Of a stretch of DNA of 64,000 nucleotides, positions 16,296 through 26,533 are shown in pieces. The stretch is from Planctomycetota bacterium (lineage in GTDB: Bacteria > Planctomycetota > Phycisphaerae > Phycisphaerales > SM1A02). The notes beneath the pieces were generated by a model. The model saw nothing but the letters and a program-made list of their open reading frames with translations, was not told the origin of the DNA and did not search any database. The position numbers were made by a program, and so were the translations under genes. Numbering within the stretch: position 1 is the first letter of the stretch; the number at the start of each line of letters is the position of its first letter. Location of the stretch: positions 1 through 64,000 of the forward strand of contig JADFSH010000005.1 of NCBI GenBank assembly GCA_022560875.1, written 5' to 3'.

Positions 16296-19200
16296 ATGGT
16301 GGATTCTGGTCTCAAGAAAGTGCGGCGCAGAACCACTCGCGAGGAAATATCCGCCATCATGCTTGAAAAAGCCTCCACAATCGTCGGCGACATGCTGGAC
16401 GATCCCAAACTGTTGATCGAAGAACTTGTTGAGGGCCTTCGCAGGACGGCGGAGGATACCGTGCCGTGGTTTCTGGAAAAGATGCCCCCGATGTATTTTC
16501 AGGATACGGATCATGCCTCACGGCTCAGTCACTTGCGGGCCATCATTGCCGCCCGGGCTTCCGGTCGTCCGCTTGAGTTGATGCTGAGGAGTGAAGACGG
16601 GTCGGAATGGACATTCATGCGCCCCCTGGACTATCCGGGCGTCCTGGCGGATCTGGTACGGGAACTGCCCAATGACCGGCCGCTCCGCAAAGCGAAAATC
16701 CACACCGCAACCGATGGCCAACTCGTGCTGGACACTTTCGAGTTCGGCGATTACGCGCCGTTCGATCCCGAAGATCCGGATCAGGCGGAAAAACTCAGTC
16801 AGACCATTGAGTACGCCTCGAAAAACCTGCCGCAATGGTCGCCAAAAGAGATGACGGATTTCTTTCATCGCTGCAGCGCCGATTACGTCATGACGCTTAC
16901 CCCGCTGCGAATGTGCCATCACTGGGAATTGTTCAAACTCGTTTCGGGAACAGACGGCACGGCGGTCTCGATGGAACCCGAGATCGATCCCAATCTCTGT
17001 CGCATCGTCGTCGCGACCGGCAACGCCACCCGCCGCACCATGCTTGAGCGCATCGCCATCCGCCTGAGCCGATCTGATGTCAACATCCACCGGGCCTATC
17101 TCGATACCATAGACGATCGGGAAAACGGATGGATCAGCGTCCTGGGATTCGTCGTTCAGGGGCCGGACGGCAAGCCGCTCAATCCGGACAGCGAACTCTG
17201 GCACACGCTCCGTCGAGACCTGATCCGACTGAAGTGGCTGGATCAACACTCGCTCGATTTTGCCTATCGTCATCCCGAACTTTCCTTGACCCGGGCGGAG
17301 ATCATCGACGGGCTTTGTGATCTCATCCATCAGACCCTGGTCAAGGTCAATCCCTTTGCCTTCAACCAGGACCGTATCCGTAATCTCGCCGAAAAAAACC
17401 TCACCCTGGCGGTACAGATCGCGGATCTGTTTCTGGAGAGATTTCATCCCGATGATGCGCTCACTGATGATGAATATCACCGCCGGTCATCGGCGATTGA
17501 CCGGGAAATCGACAACAAGGTCGATCTTGAGGACGCCCGCATCGTTCTCAGGCGCATGATCGACGCGATCTCAGCCACGCTCCGCACCAATGTGTATCTC
17601 GAAGATCGCTACGGCCTGGCCCTGCGCATTACTCCATCCTTCCTGACCACCCCGGAACGATCCGAACTGCCCTTCGGCGTTTTCTACGTTCACGGTCGCA
17701 ACTTCAACGGCTTTCATGTTCGTTTCCGTGATATCGCACGGGGAGGAATTCGTGCCGTCAGACCTCGGGGCGTCGATGAGCATGCCCGGGAAGCCGAGCG
17801 TCTTTACGACGAGGCATACCAACTCGCCCTGGCCCAGCAACTCAAGAATAAGGACATTCCCGAGGGAGGGTCCAAAGCTGCGATCCTGTTAGAGCCGGAT
17901 GCGAAACTCCCCCGCAGCGTCAAGGGCTTTGTCGATTCAATCATCGATCTGATCACCCCCGACGAGAATACCAGGAAATTCATCGTTGACCGCTTCGGGC
18001 AGGAGGAACAGATCTATCTCGGTCCGGACGAAAACATCACCCCCGATCTCATCGAGTGGATCGTTGATCGCGCCCGCCGACGCGGGTGCCCGGCCCCGAC
18101 GGCGCTGATGAGTTCCAAACCCGGGGCGGGTATCAATCACAAGCAGTACGGTGTCACCAGCGAGGGAGTCAACATCTTCCTCAATGTCGCGCTCAATAGC
18201 CTCGGCATCGATCCGAAAAAACAGGCCTTCACGATTAAAATGACCGGCGGCCCTGATGGTGATGTCGCCGGAAACATGATCAAAATTCTGCATCGTGAAT
18301 ACGGCGAGAACGCCCGCATCGTCGGGATTGCCGATCGCAACGGCTGCGGCGAAGATCCGGACGGCCTCGATCATGAAGAACTGCTCTCGCTTGTTGAGCA
18401 ATCCCGAACCATTGCAGATTTCGATCGCTCCAAGCTCGGGGCGAAAGGGCGCATTGTCGCCCTCGACGAAAAGGACGGCGTCCACCTGCGCAACTCACTG
18501 CATAACCGGGTGCTTGCCGACGCTTTCATCCCCTGTGGGGGCCGACCGAACGTCATTCATGGGGGGAACTGGCGTGATTTTCTCACCTCCGAGGGCAAGC
18601 CCAGCAGCGGCCTCATCGTTGAAGGCGCCAACCTCTTTCTCACGCCGGAAGCACGGACGAAACTCTCCGAGTGCGGGGTGGTGATTCTGAAAGATTCTTC
18701 CGCCAACAAATGCGGGGTTATCTGCTCCAGCTTCGAGATCATCGCCAGCATGCTGCTGAGCGAGGAGGAGTTTCTTCGGATCAAGGACCGGTTCGTCGAG
18801 CAGGTTCTGGAAAAACTAAAGGAACTCGCCCGACGCGAAGCCGAACTGCTCCTGCGTTTCCACCACCATCGACCACAGACCACGATGCCGGAAATCTGCA
18901 TCCGCCTCAGCCGGGTGATGATTCGCACGTCTGATGCGATCGAAGCGGCGATAGATTCGCTTCAACAACACGATGCCGAACTGCTGAAATGTCTGGTCAT
19001 CGAGTATCTTCCACCCGTGCTGGTGGAAACCGTCGGTGAGCAGCTGTGGAAAAAGACGCCCAGATCCTATCTCAAATGGATCATGGCGAAATCGCTGGCG
19101 GCTCGCATCGTCTATCGCGAAGGATTTGAGTACCTCGATTCCATGCCGACCGAGGCGATTGCCCAACTCGCCTTGAAGTATCTGAAACTTGAACTGGAGC

Positions 19201-19301
19201 GGAAGATGCTTATCGAGGAGGTTGATCAGTCCACGCTACCCAACCGGACGCGTCTCATCGAACTCCTCAACGAGGCGGGTATTCTTTCCACCCTGGACTG
19301 A
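16296..19301 (+). CDS. Large NAD-dependent glutamate dehydrogenase
   Basis: 1001 residues from 16296. The catalytic region is unmistakable: FHVRFRDIARGGIRAVRP, KNKDIPEGGSKAAILLEPDA (with the catalytic/substrate Lys), SSKPGAGINHKQYGVTSEG, and a nucleotide-binding section with KMTGGPDGDVAGNMI. A regulatory N-terminal region of about 450 residues precedes it. The size corresponds to the roughly 115-kDa class rather than the 50-kDa or 180-kDa classes. It oxidatively deaminates glutamate to 2-oxoglutarate. The frame opens at 16218, but that would overlap ribF; 16296 (MVDSGLKKVRRR) avoids this, although no clear ribosome site is seen. It converges on the PiT gene with only 26 bases between. Confidence 0.92.
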   Translation: MVDSGLKKVRRRTTREEISAIMLEKASTIVGDMLDDPKLLIEELVEGLRRTAEDTVPWFLEKMPPMYFQDTDHASRLSHLRAIIAARASGRPLELMLRSEDGSEWTFMRPLDYPGVLADLVRELPNDRPLRKAKIHTATDGQLVLDTFEFGDYAPFDPEDPDQAEKLSQTIEYASKNLPQWSPKEMTDFFHRCSADYVMTLTPLRMCHHWELFKLVSGTDGTAVSMEPEIDPNLCRIVVATGNATRRTMLERIAIRLSRSDVNIHRAYLDTIDDRENGWISVLGFVVQGPDGKPLNPDSELWHTLRRDLIRLKWLDQHSLDFAYRHPELSLTRAEIIDGLCDLIHQTLVKVNPFAFNQDRIRNLAEKNLTLAVQIADLFLERFHPDDALTDDEYHRRSSAIDREIDNKVDLEDARIVLRRMIDAISATLRTNVYLEDRYGLALRITPSFLTTPERSELPFGVFYVHGRNFNGFHVRFRDIARGGIRAVRPRGVDEHAREAERLYDEAYQLALAQQLKNKDIPEGGSKAAILLEPDAKLPRSVKGFVDSIIDLITPDENTRKFIVDRFGQEEQIYLGPDENITPDLIEWIVDRARRRGCPAPTALMSSKPGAGINHKQYGVTSEGVNIFLNVALNSLGIDPKKQAFTIKMTGGPDGDVAGNMIKILHREYGENARIVGIADRNGCGEDPDGLDHEELLSLVEQSRTIADFDRSKLGAKGRIVALDEKDGVHLRNSLHNRVLADAFIPCGGRPNVIHGGNWRDFLTSEGKPSSGLIVEGANLFLTPEARTKLSECGVVILKDSSANKCGVICSSFEIIASMLLSEEEFLRIKDRFVEQVLEKLKELARREAELLLRFHHHRPQTTMPEICIRLSRVMIRTSDAIEAAIDSLQQHDAELLKCLVIEYLPPVLVETVGEQLWKKTPRSYLKWIMAKSLAARIVYREGFEYLDSMPTEAIAQLALKYLKLELERKMLIEEVDQSTLPNRTRLIELLNEAGILSTLD

Positions 19302-19327
19302 CGCGTCTGAATCCTTTGCGTGGTCAC

Positions 19328-20443
19328 TCAGATCAATCCGGCCCCCAATGCGATCAGGAAAGCGATGGTCGCGGCAATCGGCAAGGTCACCAGCCAGGCC
19401 AGGAGGATCTCGCCCACGACTTTCCAATCCGAACGCCCCGTCCACACCCCGATGCCGAAGATCGCCCCGGTGGAGACATGTGTCACGGAAACGGGCGACC
19501 CAATCAGCGAAGCCCCAATGGCCAGCCCGCTGGCAATGAAGTTGGCGATGAACCCCTGACCACGGTTCATCGCGGTGATTCGACGGCCCATCGTTGAGGC
19601 GATACGCGCGGAGTGAAGCAGGCCTCCGAGACACATGGCCGCAGCGATGATGACCAAAGACAAGCGACTGTTGATACCCGCCCAAGTCACCGCCATGAGA
19701 AGGGCCATGATCTTCGGGGTGTCGTTCAGGCCCCGTGCAAAACCGAGTGACATACCGGAGAAAATATGCGCCCAATCGACGATCCGGTGGGCGGGGATAC
19801 CGATGAGCGACCCAAGATAGCGGCGTTCGCATTGCTCGGCCTGCTCGACGGAGAGTTCCAGTCCGGTGCGAGCCGCGACCATGGCTCCCTCACTGGTGAT
19901 GGCCACCGGCTCGATCGACTTGCCGACACAAAGGCAGGTGACTTCATCGATGTTGAGTTTCTTGCGACACATCCGCGCGATCGGATACAACGCAGCGGCA
20001 CCAAACGTGGCGAGAAACGGGGTGAGTAGAAGCGGCAAGAGAAACTTCGCTCCCAAACTGCTCCAGATCAACTCTCCCGGGGCCAGGGCCAGGGCGGAAC
20101 CGACCAGTCCGCCGATCAGGGCGTGGGTGGTGGAGATGGGCATTCCCAGACGTGTCGCCATCAGAACGGTAATTGCCGCTCCGGCTCCGACCGCAAGCAG
20201 GAAAGTCGGATCCCCGGCAATTGCCTCCGGAACGAGTCCTTTGCCGCTGAACGCCTTGAGCAGGGCACCCGCCAGGATGACCGATGTCAACGATCCCAGA
20301 ATCTGGGCAATGGAGGCCAGCAAAAGCGAACTGCGGTAATTCAGCGTTGAAGAGCCGTACAGGGTCGCCATCGCCTTGAAATTGTCGTTTGAGCCGTTGG
20401 CGTAAGCGAGGATGACAACAACAAGAAAGAGGATGATCAGCAT
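19328..20443 (-). CDS. PiT-family inorganic phosphate transporter
   Basis: 371 residues, 10-11 predicted helices. The PiT signature appears twice: ANGSNDNFKAMATLYGS near the N-terminus and ARGLNDTPKIMALLMAVTWA in the second half, the duplicated G-x-N-D motif. A helix with TRLGMPISTTHALIGGLVGS is also typical. It is expected to be a cation-coupled phosphate symporter in the inner membrane. The gene stands alone on the minus strand, divergent from the MuiA-like gene, with a 229-bp AT-richer intergenic region. Confidence 0.93.
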   Translation of the reverse strand: MLIILFLVVVILAYANGSNDNFKAMATLYGSSTLNYRSSLLLASIAQILGSLTSVILAGALLKAFSGKGLVPEAIAGDPTFLLAVGAGAAITVLMATRLGMPISTTHALIGGLVGSALALAPGELIWSSLGAKFLLPLLLTPFLATFGAAALYPIARMCRKKLNIDEVTCLCVGKSIEPVAITSEGAMVAARTGLELSVEQAEQCERRYLGSLIGIPAHRIVDWAHIFSGMSLGFARGLNDTPKIMALLMAVTWAGINSRLSLVIIAAAMCLGGLLHSARIASTMGRRITAMNRGQGFIANFIASGLAIGASLIGSPVSVTHVSTGAIFGIGVWTGRSDWKVVGEILLAWLVTLPIAATIAFLIALGAGLI

Positions 20444-20632
20444 GGTGGTACACAGAACCAGCGATGGCCGGTGATTCTTCCCGGAAAAATGTCAAAAACC
20501 CACCTCCACCCCTCTATCGACGAACGTCTGATTTACAGGACAATGCGAATAAGAAATGCTCAGGTCAATCGTTTCACTATCATGGGCTATCGACGGAGGT
20601 AACGCGGGATGATCTCGTCATTTATGACTTAT

Positions 20633-20638
20633 TATACT
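20633..20638 (+). promoter_or_regulatory. Possible -10 element (TATACT) upstream of the MuiA-like gene
   Basis: TATACT sits about 35 bases before the ATG at 20673, in a locally AT-rich stretch. The -35 region at about 17 bases upstream (TGATCT) is a poor match. Weak evidence only. Confidence 0.25.
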
Positions 20639-20672
20639 GACCCCTTCAGTTCGGTTTCATCGGAGCCCTGAT

Positions 20673-22364
20673 ATGAGCACGCTCACAAAGTCATGGATTC
20701 TGACCCTGATCCTGCTGTTCATGCAGTCTGCATTGGCCCAGCAACTCGATTTGCCACCAGTGACTCCGATCGATATGAAAGCGAGCGTTACCGGGGTGAC
20801 GGTCTATCGTGGTCGTGCCTCCGTGACCCGAAGCGGATCGCTTCAGCTCGAACCGGGTCTGTATGATTTACGATTCTTGAATCTGCCCGAGACAATTCAA
20901 CCGGAAACCCTGCAGGCGCGGGTGAGCAAACAATGCAAGGTTCTTGAGGTTCAGTACGACCAGGTCGCGGCGGCAGACGTCACCCTGCCGGAAACGGAAG
21001 CGATCGATCGTCATATCGAGGAACTTCAGGGATTCATCTCAACACTCGATCAGCAACTCAAGCTGATCAGGATGCAAGAGGACTTTCTCAACCAAGTCGG
21101 GGTGCGGGCGGCAAGTGATGCGACCGACCAAGGCGGAACCAGCGCTCTTGACCTCGATGCCATACGCCAGCAACTTCAGTTCATCATCGACGAGCAGACC
21201 AGGCTCAATGCGGCCCACAATGAAGTCGATCCCGAGAGAAAGCGTCTGGAAAAAGAACTACGCGCCGCCCGGAATCGTCGAAAGGCGATCGCAGGGTCAT
21301 CGCAATTCATGCGGATCGCCACCGTGACGATCATGGTCGCCGCCCCGAGTGAGACGAGCATTGAACTGTCCTACCTTGTCACCGGGGCGACGTGGCAGCC
21401 CAGCTATAACATCCGCACGGCAACGGACGGTGACACCGTAGACATTGAATACGATGCCCAACTCACGCAGCGCAGCGGGGAGGACTGGAATCGTGTTGAC
21501 CTGACGCTGAGTACCGCCCAGCCCACCCTCGCCGCTAACCCACCGGTATTAGACCCGCGCTTTGTGGATGTCCTTGTTCCGCAACCCTCGTCACGCAGGC
21601 CGCTGGCGACAAGTGGTGAAGCAGATACTTCCAGACCACGGCGAAGAAATGCATTATTTTCAGCGGGTGCTCCGATCCCCACGCTCGAAACCCAGGTCTC
21701 CGGCGAAGGCCCGGCGGTGACATATCATCTGCCGCGCCCCGTCACCCTGAAAACGAATATCCAGAAGCAGCAGCGCAGCCGCATTACCACCATTCAGTCC
21801 CGCGGTGAATTCATCCATGTCGCCATGCCCATCCTTACCGAAGCGGTGTATATCCGCGGCGCGCTGACGAACAACAGTTCCTTTCTGCTGCTTCCCGGCC
21901 CGGTATCCATCTTTGTCGGCCAGGATTACGTCGGCCCGACCCAGCTTGCGACGGTGCCTCCCGACGGCACGTTTGAACTATATTTCGGTATCGACCAGTC
22001 CATAAAAGCCACCCGGCAACTCATCACCAAGAAGACCACCAAAACCGGGCTGCTCGGAGGCGGGCTCAAGACCAGCTACGATTACCGCATCGAGATAGAA
22101 AATGGTGCGGGCAAGGGCATTACCCTGGAGTTGTGGGACCGCTACCCGATCTCCCGTAGCGATCAAATCACGGTCGATCTGGTCGGGTTGAGTCATCCCC
22201 TTGCCGCCGATGCCGAGTACCTTGAGGAGCAGAAGCCTCTCGGACTTCTCAAATGGGATCTGGCCATCCCCCCCGCGAACGGCAACAACACGGCATTCAT
22301 CGTCGAATTCGGGGTACGCATCAATCGTGCGAAAAACGTTCCGATCTCTGGTTTGCCGGATTGA
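20673..22364 (+). CDS. MuiA-like protein (DUF4140/DUF4139), secreted
   Basis: 563 residues. A signal peptide (WILTLILLFMQSALA-QQ) is followed by a DUF4140 domain (TGVTVYRGRASVTRSGSL). A coiled coil covers about residues 105-200, and the DUF4139 domain covers about 210-555 (SYLVTGATWQPSYNIRT, QRSGEDWNRVDLTLSTAQP, YIRGALTNNSSFLLLPGPVS). This is the order of the 'mucoidy inhibitor A' family, envelope proteins of unknown biochemical role named from a cosmid effect on exopolysaccharide. It has no obvious operon partner. Confidence 0.85.
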   Translation: MSTLTKSWILTLILLFMQSALAQQLDLPPVTPIDMKASVTGVTVYRGRASVTRSGSLQLEPGLYDLRFLNLPETIQPETLQARVSKQCKVLEVQYDQVAAADVTLPETEAIDRHIEELQGFISTLDQQLKLIRMQEDFLNQVGVRAASDATDQGGTSALDLDAIRQQLQFIIDEQTRLNAAHNEVDPERKRLEKELRAARNRRKAIAGSSQFMRIATVTIMVAAPSETSIELSYLVTGATWQPSYNIRTATDGDTVDIEYDAQLTQRSGEDWNRVDLTLSTAQPTLAANPPVLDPRFVDVLVPQPSSRRPLATSGEADTSRPRRRNALFSAGAPIPTLETQVSGEGPAVTYHLPRPVTLKTNIQKQQRSRITTIQSRGEFIHVAMPILTEAVYIRGALTNNSSFLLLPGPVSIFVGQDYVGPTQLATVPPDGTFELYFGIDQSIKATRQLITKKTTKTGLLGGGLKTSYDYRIEIENGAGKGITLELWDRYPISRSDQITVDLVGLSHPLAADAEYLEEQKPLGLLKWDLAIPPANGNNTAFIVEFGVRINRAKNVPISGLPD

Positions 22365-22572
22365 CACGCAGGGCGGACGCATAACCGGACACCGCTGAAA
22401 CAAGGGCTAGTCGAGCAGAAAAACCCGATCTGATGAAACTCCTCCCGATAATCTGCGGATCTGATGATATTGCCGCCTTTGACCGGTTATGCGGACGTCG
22501 GGAAGATGGATTTCGTTCGCAACGCCATAACGACCGTTGACCGATCCGATAGAGATCTGAGACAATACCTAG

Positions 22573-24015
22573 ATGCGTATTCGACATCCACTTTGGATCA
22601 TGGTCTGGCTGATCACCCTCGGCTCAATGCTGGTGGCGCTGGCTCCCTTTCCCGATGACGACAAGCTGCCTCAGCGCGTCATTCTCCGTGTCAGTCGCAA
22701 CCTGGTTGTCATGGGCATTGTCGAACTGGAGGAAGACGATGTCATTGTCGTCCGCGATCTCGCGGGTGAAGTTAAGAGCTATTCCAAATCCAGAATCAAC
22801 CGGATCATCAGGCTCGTTGATCCCGCCCCAGAACAGGACGGCATCATTGTTCTCCTGAACGGACAATCGCAGGAAGGCCGGATCATCGAGGATTCCTTCA
22901 CCCGGGTTGTCTTTGAAATTGAAGGCATTCGGAGCGAGTTCCGGCGCGATGTGGTGGATTATGTTCTGCTTGAGCCGACCACCGAGGAAAACTATCGACG
23001 TTTCAAGGAATCCCTGAGGCCGAACATGCAGGCGCGTCATTTCCGTCTCTGTCAATGGCTCTTTGAGAAGAAACAATATGAATTGGCGAGAAAGGAGCTT
23101 GCGGAGCTCCTTGGTCATTCAAACATGGACGAAGCCCGGAAACTGCTCACGTTTGTTGACGCACAACTGACAATGATGAATCGTGATACCTCGCCCCCGA
23201 AAGCTGACGCCTTCCGGGGTGATGGTGAATCTGAAAACTCCAACAAGCCGGCCGCGACCGGCATCGTGCCTCTGAAGGATCTGCTGCCGGACCAATTGCT
23301 GACCAAACGGGATGTCAATATCATCAAGGTGATGGAAATCGATTTCCGTCAGCCTCCGGCAATCAATATCTCACCGGATACGGTACGAAAACTCATTGAG
23401 ACATACCGCATGGACGATCGCGTGCCGGTCTCGCCTGATGGGCAGACGCGTCTGTTTCGCGCAGCGGCCGAGCGGCCCCTGGAAGTCCTGCGCCTCTTAT
23501 TCGAGCTTCAAGCCCGTGATCTCTACCCCGAGGTCAAGGTGCTCACGGAGCCGCGCTCGCTCAATCTTTTTCGGCAACGCATACACAACACGTGGCTGAT
23601 CAACAGCTGCGCCACCCGGCGGTGTCATGGCGGTCTGGAAGCGGGCAGGTTTTTCCTCCATCGCAAAGGCTACAAAAACGAGCGGGTCCGCTATACGAAC
23701 TTCCTCATCCTGGATAGGCTGGAACTGGATCCCGAATGGCCGCTGATCAATTACCAGCAACCCCGAGATTCACTGATTATCCAGCATGGACTCCGCCGGG
23801 ACATGGCGAGAAAACCGCATCCTGACGTCAGGGGCTGGAGAGCGGTATTCACCAAGGGCAACAGTCGCTTGCTTGAAAACACCATCCTTTGGATCCAATC
23901 CATGATGAATGATCCCCGTCCGGCGTACCCGGTTGAATACATTCCTCCGGGATCATCCGAACCGGTCAAGAACCAAAGCCCATCGCCTGAGAACCCCAAT
24001 CGAACATCCCGGTAG
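22573..24015 (+). CDS. Secreted protein with a CX4CH (possible haem c) motif
   Basis: 480 residues. An N-terminal signal-like helix (WIMVWLITLGSMLVALAPFP) precedes an N-terminal beta-rich region of about 100 residues (VVMGIVELEEDDVIVVRDLA), a helical region, and a C-terminal region. The last holds INSCATRRCHGG, with Cys346, Cys351 and His352. C-x4-C-H is a recognised variant of the CxxCH haem c attachment motif, and no other CxxCH is present. A distal Met or His ligand cannot be chosen by eye. The protein may be a monohaem cytochrome of the planctomycete type, or the Cys pair may be structural. Otherwise no family recognised. It lies in an apparent run of plus-strand envelope genes. Confidence 0.65.
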   Translation: MRIRHPLWIMVWLITLGSMLVALAPFPDDDKLPQRVILRVSRNLVVMGIVELEEDDVIVVRDLAGEVKSYSKSRINRIIRLVDPAPEQDGIIVLLNGQSQEGRIIEDSFTRVVFEIEGIRSEFRRDVVDYVLLEPTTEENYRRFKESLRPNMQARHFRLCQWLFEKKQYELARKELAELLGHSNMDEARKLLTFVDAQLTMMNRDTSPPKADAFRGDGESENSNKPAATGIVPLKDLLPDQLLTKRDVNIIKVMEIDFRQPPAINISPDTVRKLIETYRMDDRVPVSPDGQTRLFRAAAERPLEVLRLLFELQARDLYPEVKVLTEPRSLNLFRQRIHNTWLINSCATRRCHGGLEAGRFFLHRKGYKNERVRYTNFLILDRLELDPEWPLINYQQPRDSLIIQHGLRRDMARKPHPDVRGWRAVFTKGNSRLLENTILWIQSMMNDPRPAYPVEYIPPGSSEPVKNQSPSPENPNRTSR

Positions 24016-24061
24016 TCTGGGTAATCTGCAAGACGATACCCCGGTCATCAGCGGTAATTTC

Positions 24062-24089
24062 TTTCCAATGAGCCGGATACTGATACAAT
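24062..24089 (+). promoter_or_regulatory. Possible sigma-70-like promoter
   Basis: TTTCCA at 24062-24067 and TACAAT at 24084-24089 are separated by 16 bases, and the lipoprotein start codon is 39 bases downstream. It fits a housekeeping promoter moderately well. No other evidence. Confidence 0.3.
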
Positions 24090-24128
24090 CAGGTTTTAAG
24101 ACCACAACTCAACTATGAGACGATCCCC

Positions 24129-26105
24129 ATGAGAGAACGCATGAGAATGACTGGTTTGTTCACGACCTGCCTGGTGGCAGGTTTCGGCTTCACCGGCTGC
24201 CAGGACCAGGCTGCCCAGGAGAGAGTTGAGGTCCAGGAGATCATCCGCAAGGAGAACACGGCTTTTCAATTGGCAAGGGTCGGAGCTCCAGTTCCCGGCA
24301 CGAAGGAGTTCGATACAAAAAAACAAGAGCTTGACGTTCTGGCCGGTCGCCTTTCCAGCATCCGTGGCGGCAATGCCGGACAGCAAGGCACCAAGTCTGT
24401 TCTGCTGGCGAATACCATGACGGAATTGGCGAGCATGGACATGGCTCATGCTGAAAATTATGAAAGGATAAATGCCTCGATCAGCGCCCAGGTGATCGGC
24501 ATCATCCAGGGGGGCATGAATCTGAACGGCATGCTTGAAAGCCGCCAGGTCATTGATCTTCAGACGAGTCGATCGCAATTGAATCGTGATATGGAGACTG
24601 CCGAGGAGAAACTCGGTCAACTGAATGAACAACTGGCTGAACTCGAGGGACCGATTGCTGACCGCGAGGGTCAGAACACCCGCGATGCCGAGGAGGTCAA
24701 TGCCCTGCGAAAGAGTTCGGATGAACTGTTCCGGAATGCTCGCGAACAGGGATATGCTTCGGGATTCAACTCCTTCGAGGAAGCCATCCAGGCTCGTCGT
24801 GCCGCCGATCGCATCGAATATGAAATAGCCCAGCGTGAAATCGTCCTGGACTTGAACCTGAAGGCCGAACAAGGCTACATCAACCTCAACACTCAGCAGA
24901 TCAACAAGGCCATTGAAGCTATTTCTGACGCCCAGGCCGCCATTGATACTCATGAGCAAACCGGGAGGGAGGATCTCCGCAACACGGAGCAGTTGATTGC
25001 CACCCTGCGAGGCGATCTCGATGCCCTGCTTCAGAAACTTGCCAATACGACCAACAACGAACTCAACCCCCACTATGATTCCGCTCAGGAATACCTCGAA
25101 AAATCAGCGCGTGAAGCCCAGACCGCCGCTAGCAAGGCCGGGCGAAACGGTGATACCAACGGGCCTCACCTGATCGGCGCCCGCGCACATGCAAGTCTGG
25201 GCAAACTCCATTGGACGAAATCCCGCGGCATTTCAATTCGTCTCAAGCTGTATGAATTGATACATCAGGCCCGCGAGGTGTTTAGCGAGGATTCCGTCCT
25301 TTCGAAAATCGAACAATTGAATCAACAGCATGCCGACGCCGTGGAAAAGGCGAAAGCGGCATATGCCCAGGCGATTCAACTGCTGAGTCAGGTGAACAAC
25401 CCTAAGGCGCAGAACGAAATCAATGCGTTCAAACAGAGTCTTGACCTCGCCCTCGCGTCACTTGAAGGCAAGGATGTCAGCGCGATGATGCAGCCCGCAC
25501 CTGCTGCAAAGCCGGAAACTTCGTCGCCCGACCCCGACACGAGCGAGGCGCGTTTCCCCACCCCCGAAGCCCTGATCAGCCACCTGCAGAATCTCCTCGC
25601 CAGCGGGGATATCACTTCCATGGCCGATCTGACGCACGCCGAGACTCCCGCTGGCAAACGCCTCCTGAGCCTGGGTCGCGATGCTGTTTTTGCCATGAAC
25701 CGGTTCATCAAGGCCGCCGAGCAGAAGATGGGCGATGAGATAGGCCCGATGCTGGAGAGCATGAAGGCTTTAATGCAGATGGGCGGGGGCATTCCCGATC
25801 TCAGCAGCGCCAAGGTGACGGAACGATCCGACGATCGCGTCGTGTATGAAACTTCCGCCTTCGGGCAGGCCTCGCAATTCGGCCTCGTCCGCGTCAACGG
25901 CTCATGGATGATTGACGGGGATATACAACTCCAGAGTATGGGCGGTGAGGGGCCGATGCTCGATGCCGCCGAAAAAATGATAAAGAGCGCGGCAGAGATG
26001 TATGACGAGTTGGCCCGGAAGATCAACAGCGGCGAGATCACGACCATGGAGCAGATGAGCGCCGAGATGATGAAGTTCGGTGAGAGCATGATGGGCAACA
26101 ATTAA
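24129..26105 (+). CDS. Coiled-coil lipoprotein, unknown function
   Basis: 658 residues. The signal peptide ends in a lipobox (AGFGFTGC), so the mature protein should be lipid-anchored at Cys near residue 21. The region about 30-460 is almost entirely helical with long coiled-coil stretches (for example TAEEKLGQLNEQLAELEG). A compact C-terminal domain (about 470-610) resembles small periplasmic cystatin-like or NTF2-like domains only vaguely (FGLVRVNGSWMIDGDIQ). A Met-rich helix ends the protein. Clustered Met codons at 24129, 24141 and 24147 leave the exact start uncertain. I recognise no family; envelope location is the only firm inference. Confidence 0.7.
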   Translation: MRERMRMTGLFTTCLVAGFGFTGCQDQAAQERVEVQEIIRKENTAFQLARVGAPVPGTKEFDTKKQELDVLAGRLSSIRGGNAGQQGTKSVLLANTMTELASMDMAHAENYERINASISAQVIGIIQGGMNLNGMLESRQVIDLQTSRSQLNRDMETAEEKLGQLNEQLAELEGPIADREGQNTRDAEEVNALRKSSDELFRNAREQGYASGFNSFEEAIQARRAADRIEYEIAQREIVLDLNLKAEQGYINLNTQQINKAIEAISDAQAAIDTHEQTGREDLRNTEQLIATLRGDLDALLQKLANTTNNELNPHYDSAQEYLEKSAREAQTAASKAGRNGDTNGPHLIGARAHASLGKLHWTKSRGISIRLKLYELIHQAREVFSEDSVLSKIEQLNQQHADAVEKAKAAYAQAIQLLSQVNNPKAQNEINAFKQSLDLALASLEGKDVSAMMQPAPAAKPETSSPDPDTSEARFPTPEALISHLQNLLASGDITSMADLTHAETPAGKRLLSLGRDAVFAMNRFIKAAEQKMGDEIGPMLESMKALMQMGGGIPDLSSAKVTERSDDRVVYETSAFGQASQFGLVRVNGSWMIDGDIQLQSMGGEGPMLDAAEKMIKSAAEMYDELARKINSGEITTMEQMSAEMMKFGESMMGNN

Positions 26106-26143
26106 ACTTATTTTACGTCTGTACAATCTGGCATTTCAGACGA

Positions 26144-26533
26144 TTGCGGCCTCTGTTGGAACAGAATCTCAAAAAACGATCACATTGGAATATCTTGAGC
26201 GGCGTCATGCATCTGCTGACGTCGATCCTCTGCATGGGCCTGGGTACCTTCGTCATTGGAAAACTTTCGGACATGGCCCTTGATCCCCGGAACAAAGGGG
26301 CCATCGCTCTCGATGAGATGCCTCGATTCTTCGCGGCCATCATCGAACGCCCCATGCTCTACATACTGGTTTGCCTGCCCGCACTCTGCTGCGGCATCAT
26401 GCTTCTGGCCGGAGCCCGCCCCCGTATCCTCTGGAATGTCCTTGGCATTCTGGCTTCGCTCATGATGATCGGCACGTTCCTCGCCAGCTTTATCTACTGG
26501 CTCGCCCCGCTGTATACCTATCAGGAACTGTGA
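26144..26533 (+). CDS. Small three-helix membrane protein
   Basis: 129 residues if the TTG at 26144 is used, or 108 from the ATG at 26207. Hydrophobic helices cover roughly residues 18-40, 70-87 and 94-118 (YILVCLPALCCGIMLLAG and WNVLGILASLMMIGTFLASF). No ribosome site is convincing for either start. The 3' end overlaps the convergent queG gene by 13 bases. No family recognised. Coding is supported by length, hydrophobic pattern and position. Confidence 0.5.
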   Translation: MRPLLEQNLKKRSHWNILSGVMHLLTSILCMGLGTFVIGKLSDMALDPRNKGAIALDEMPRFFAAIIERPMLYILVCLPALCCGIMLLAGARPRILWNVLGILASLMMIGTFLASFIYWLAPLYTYQEL

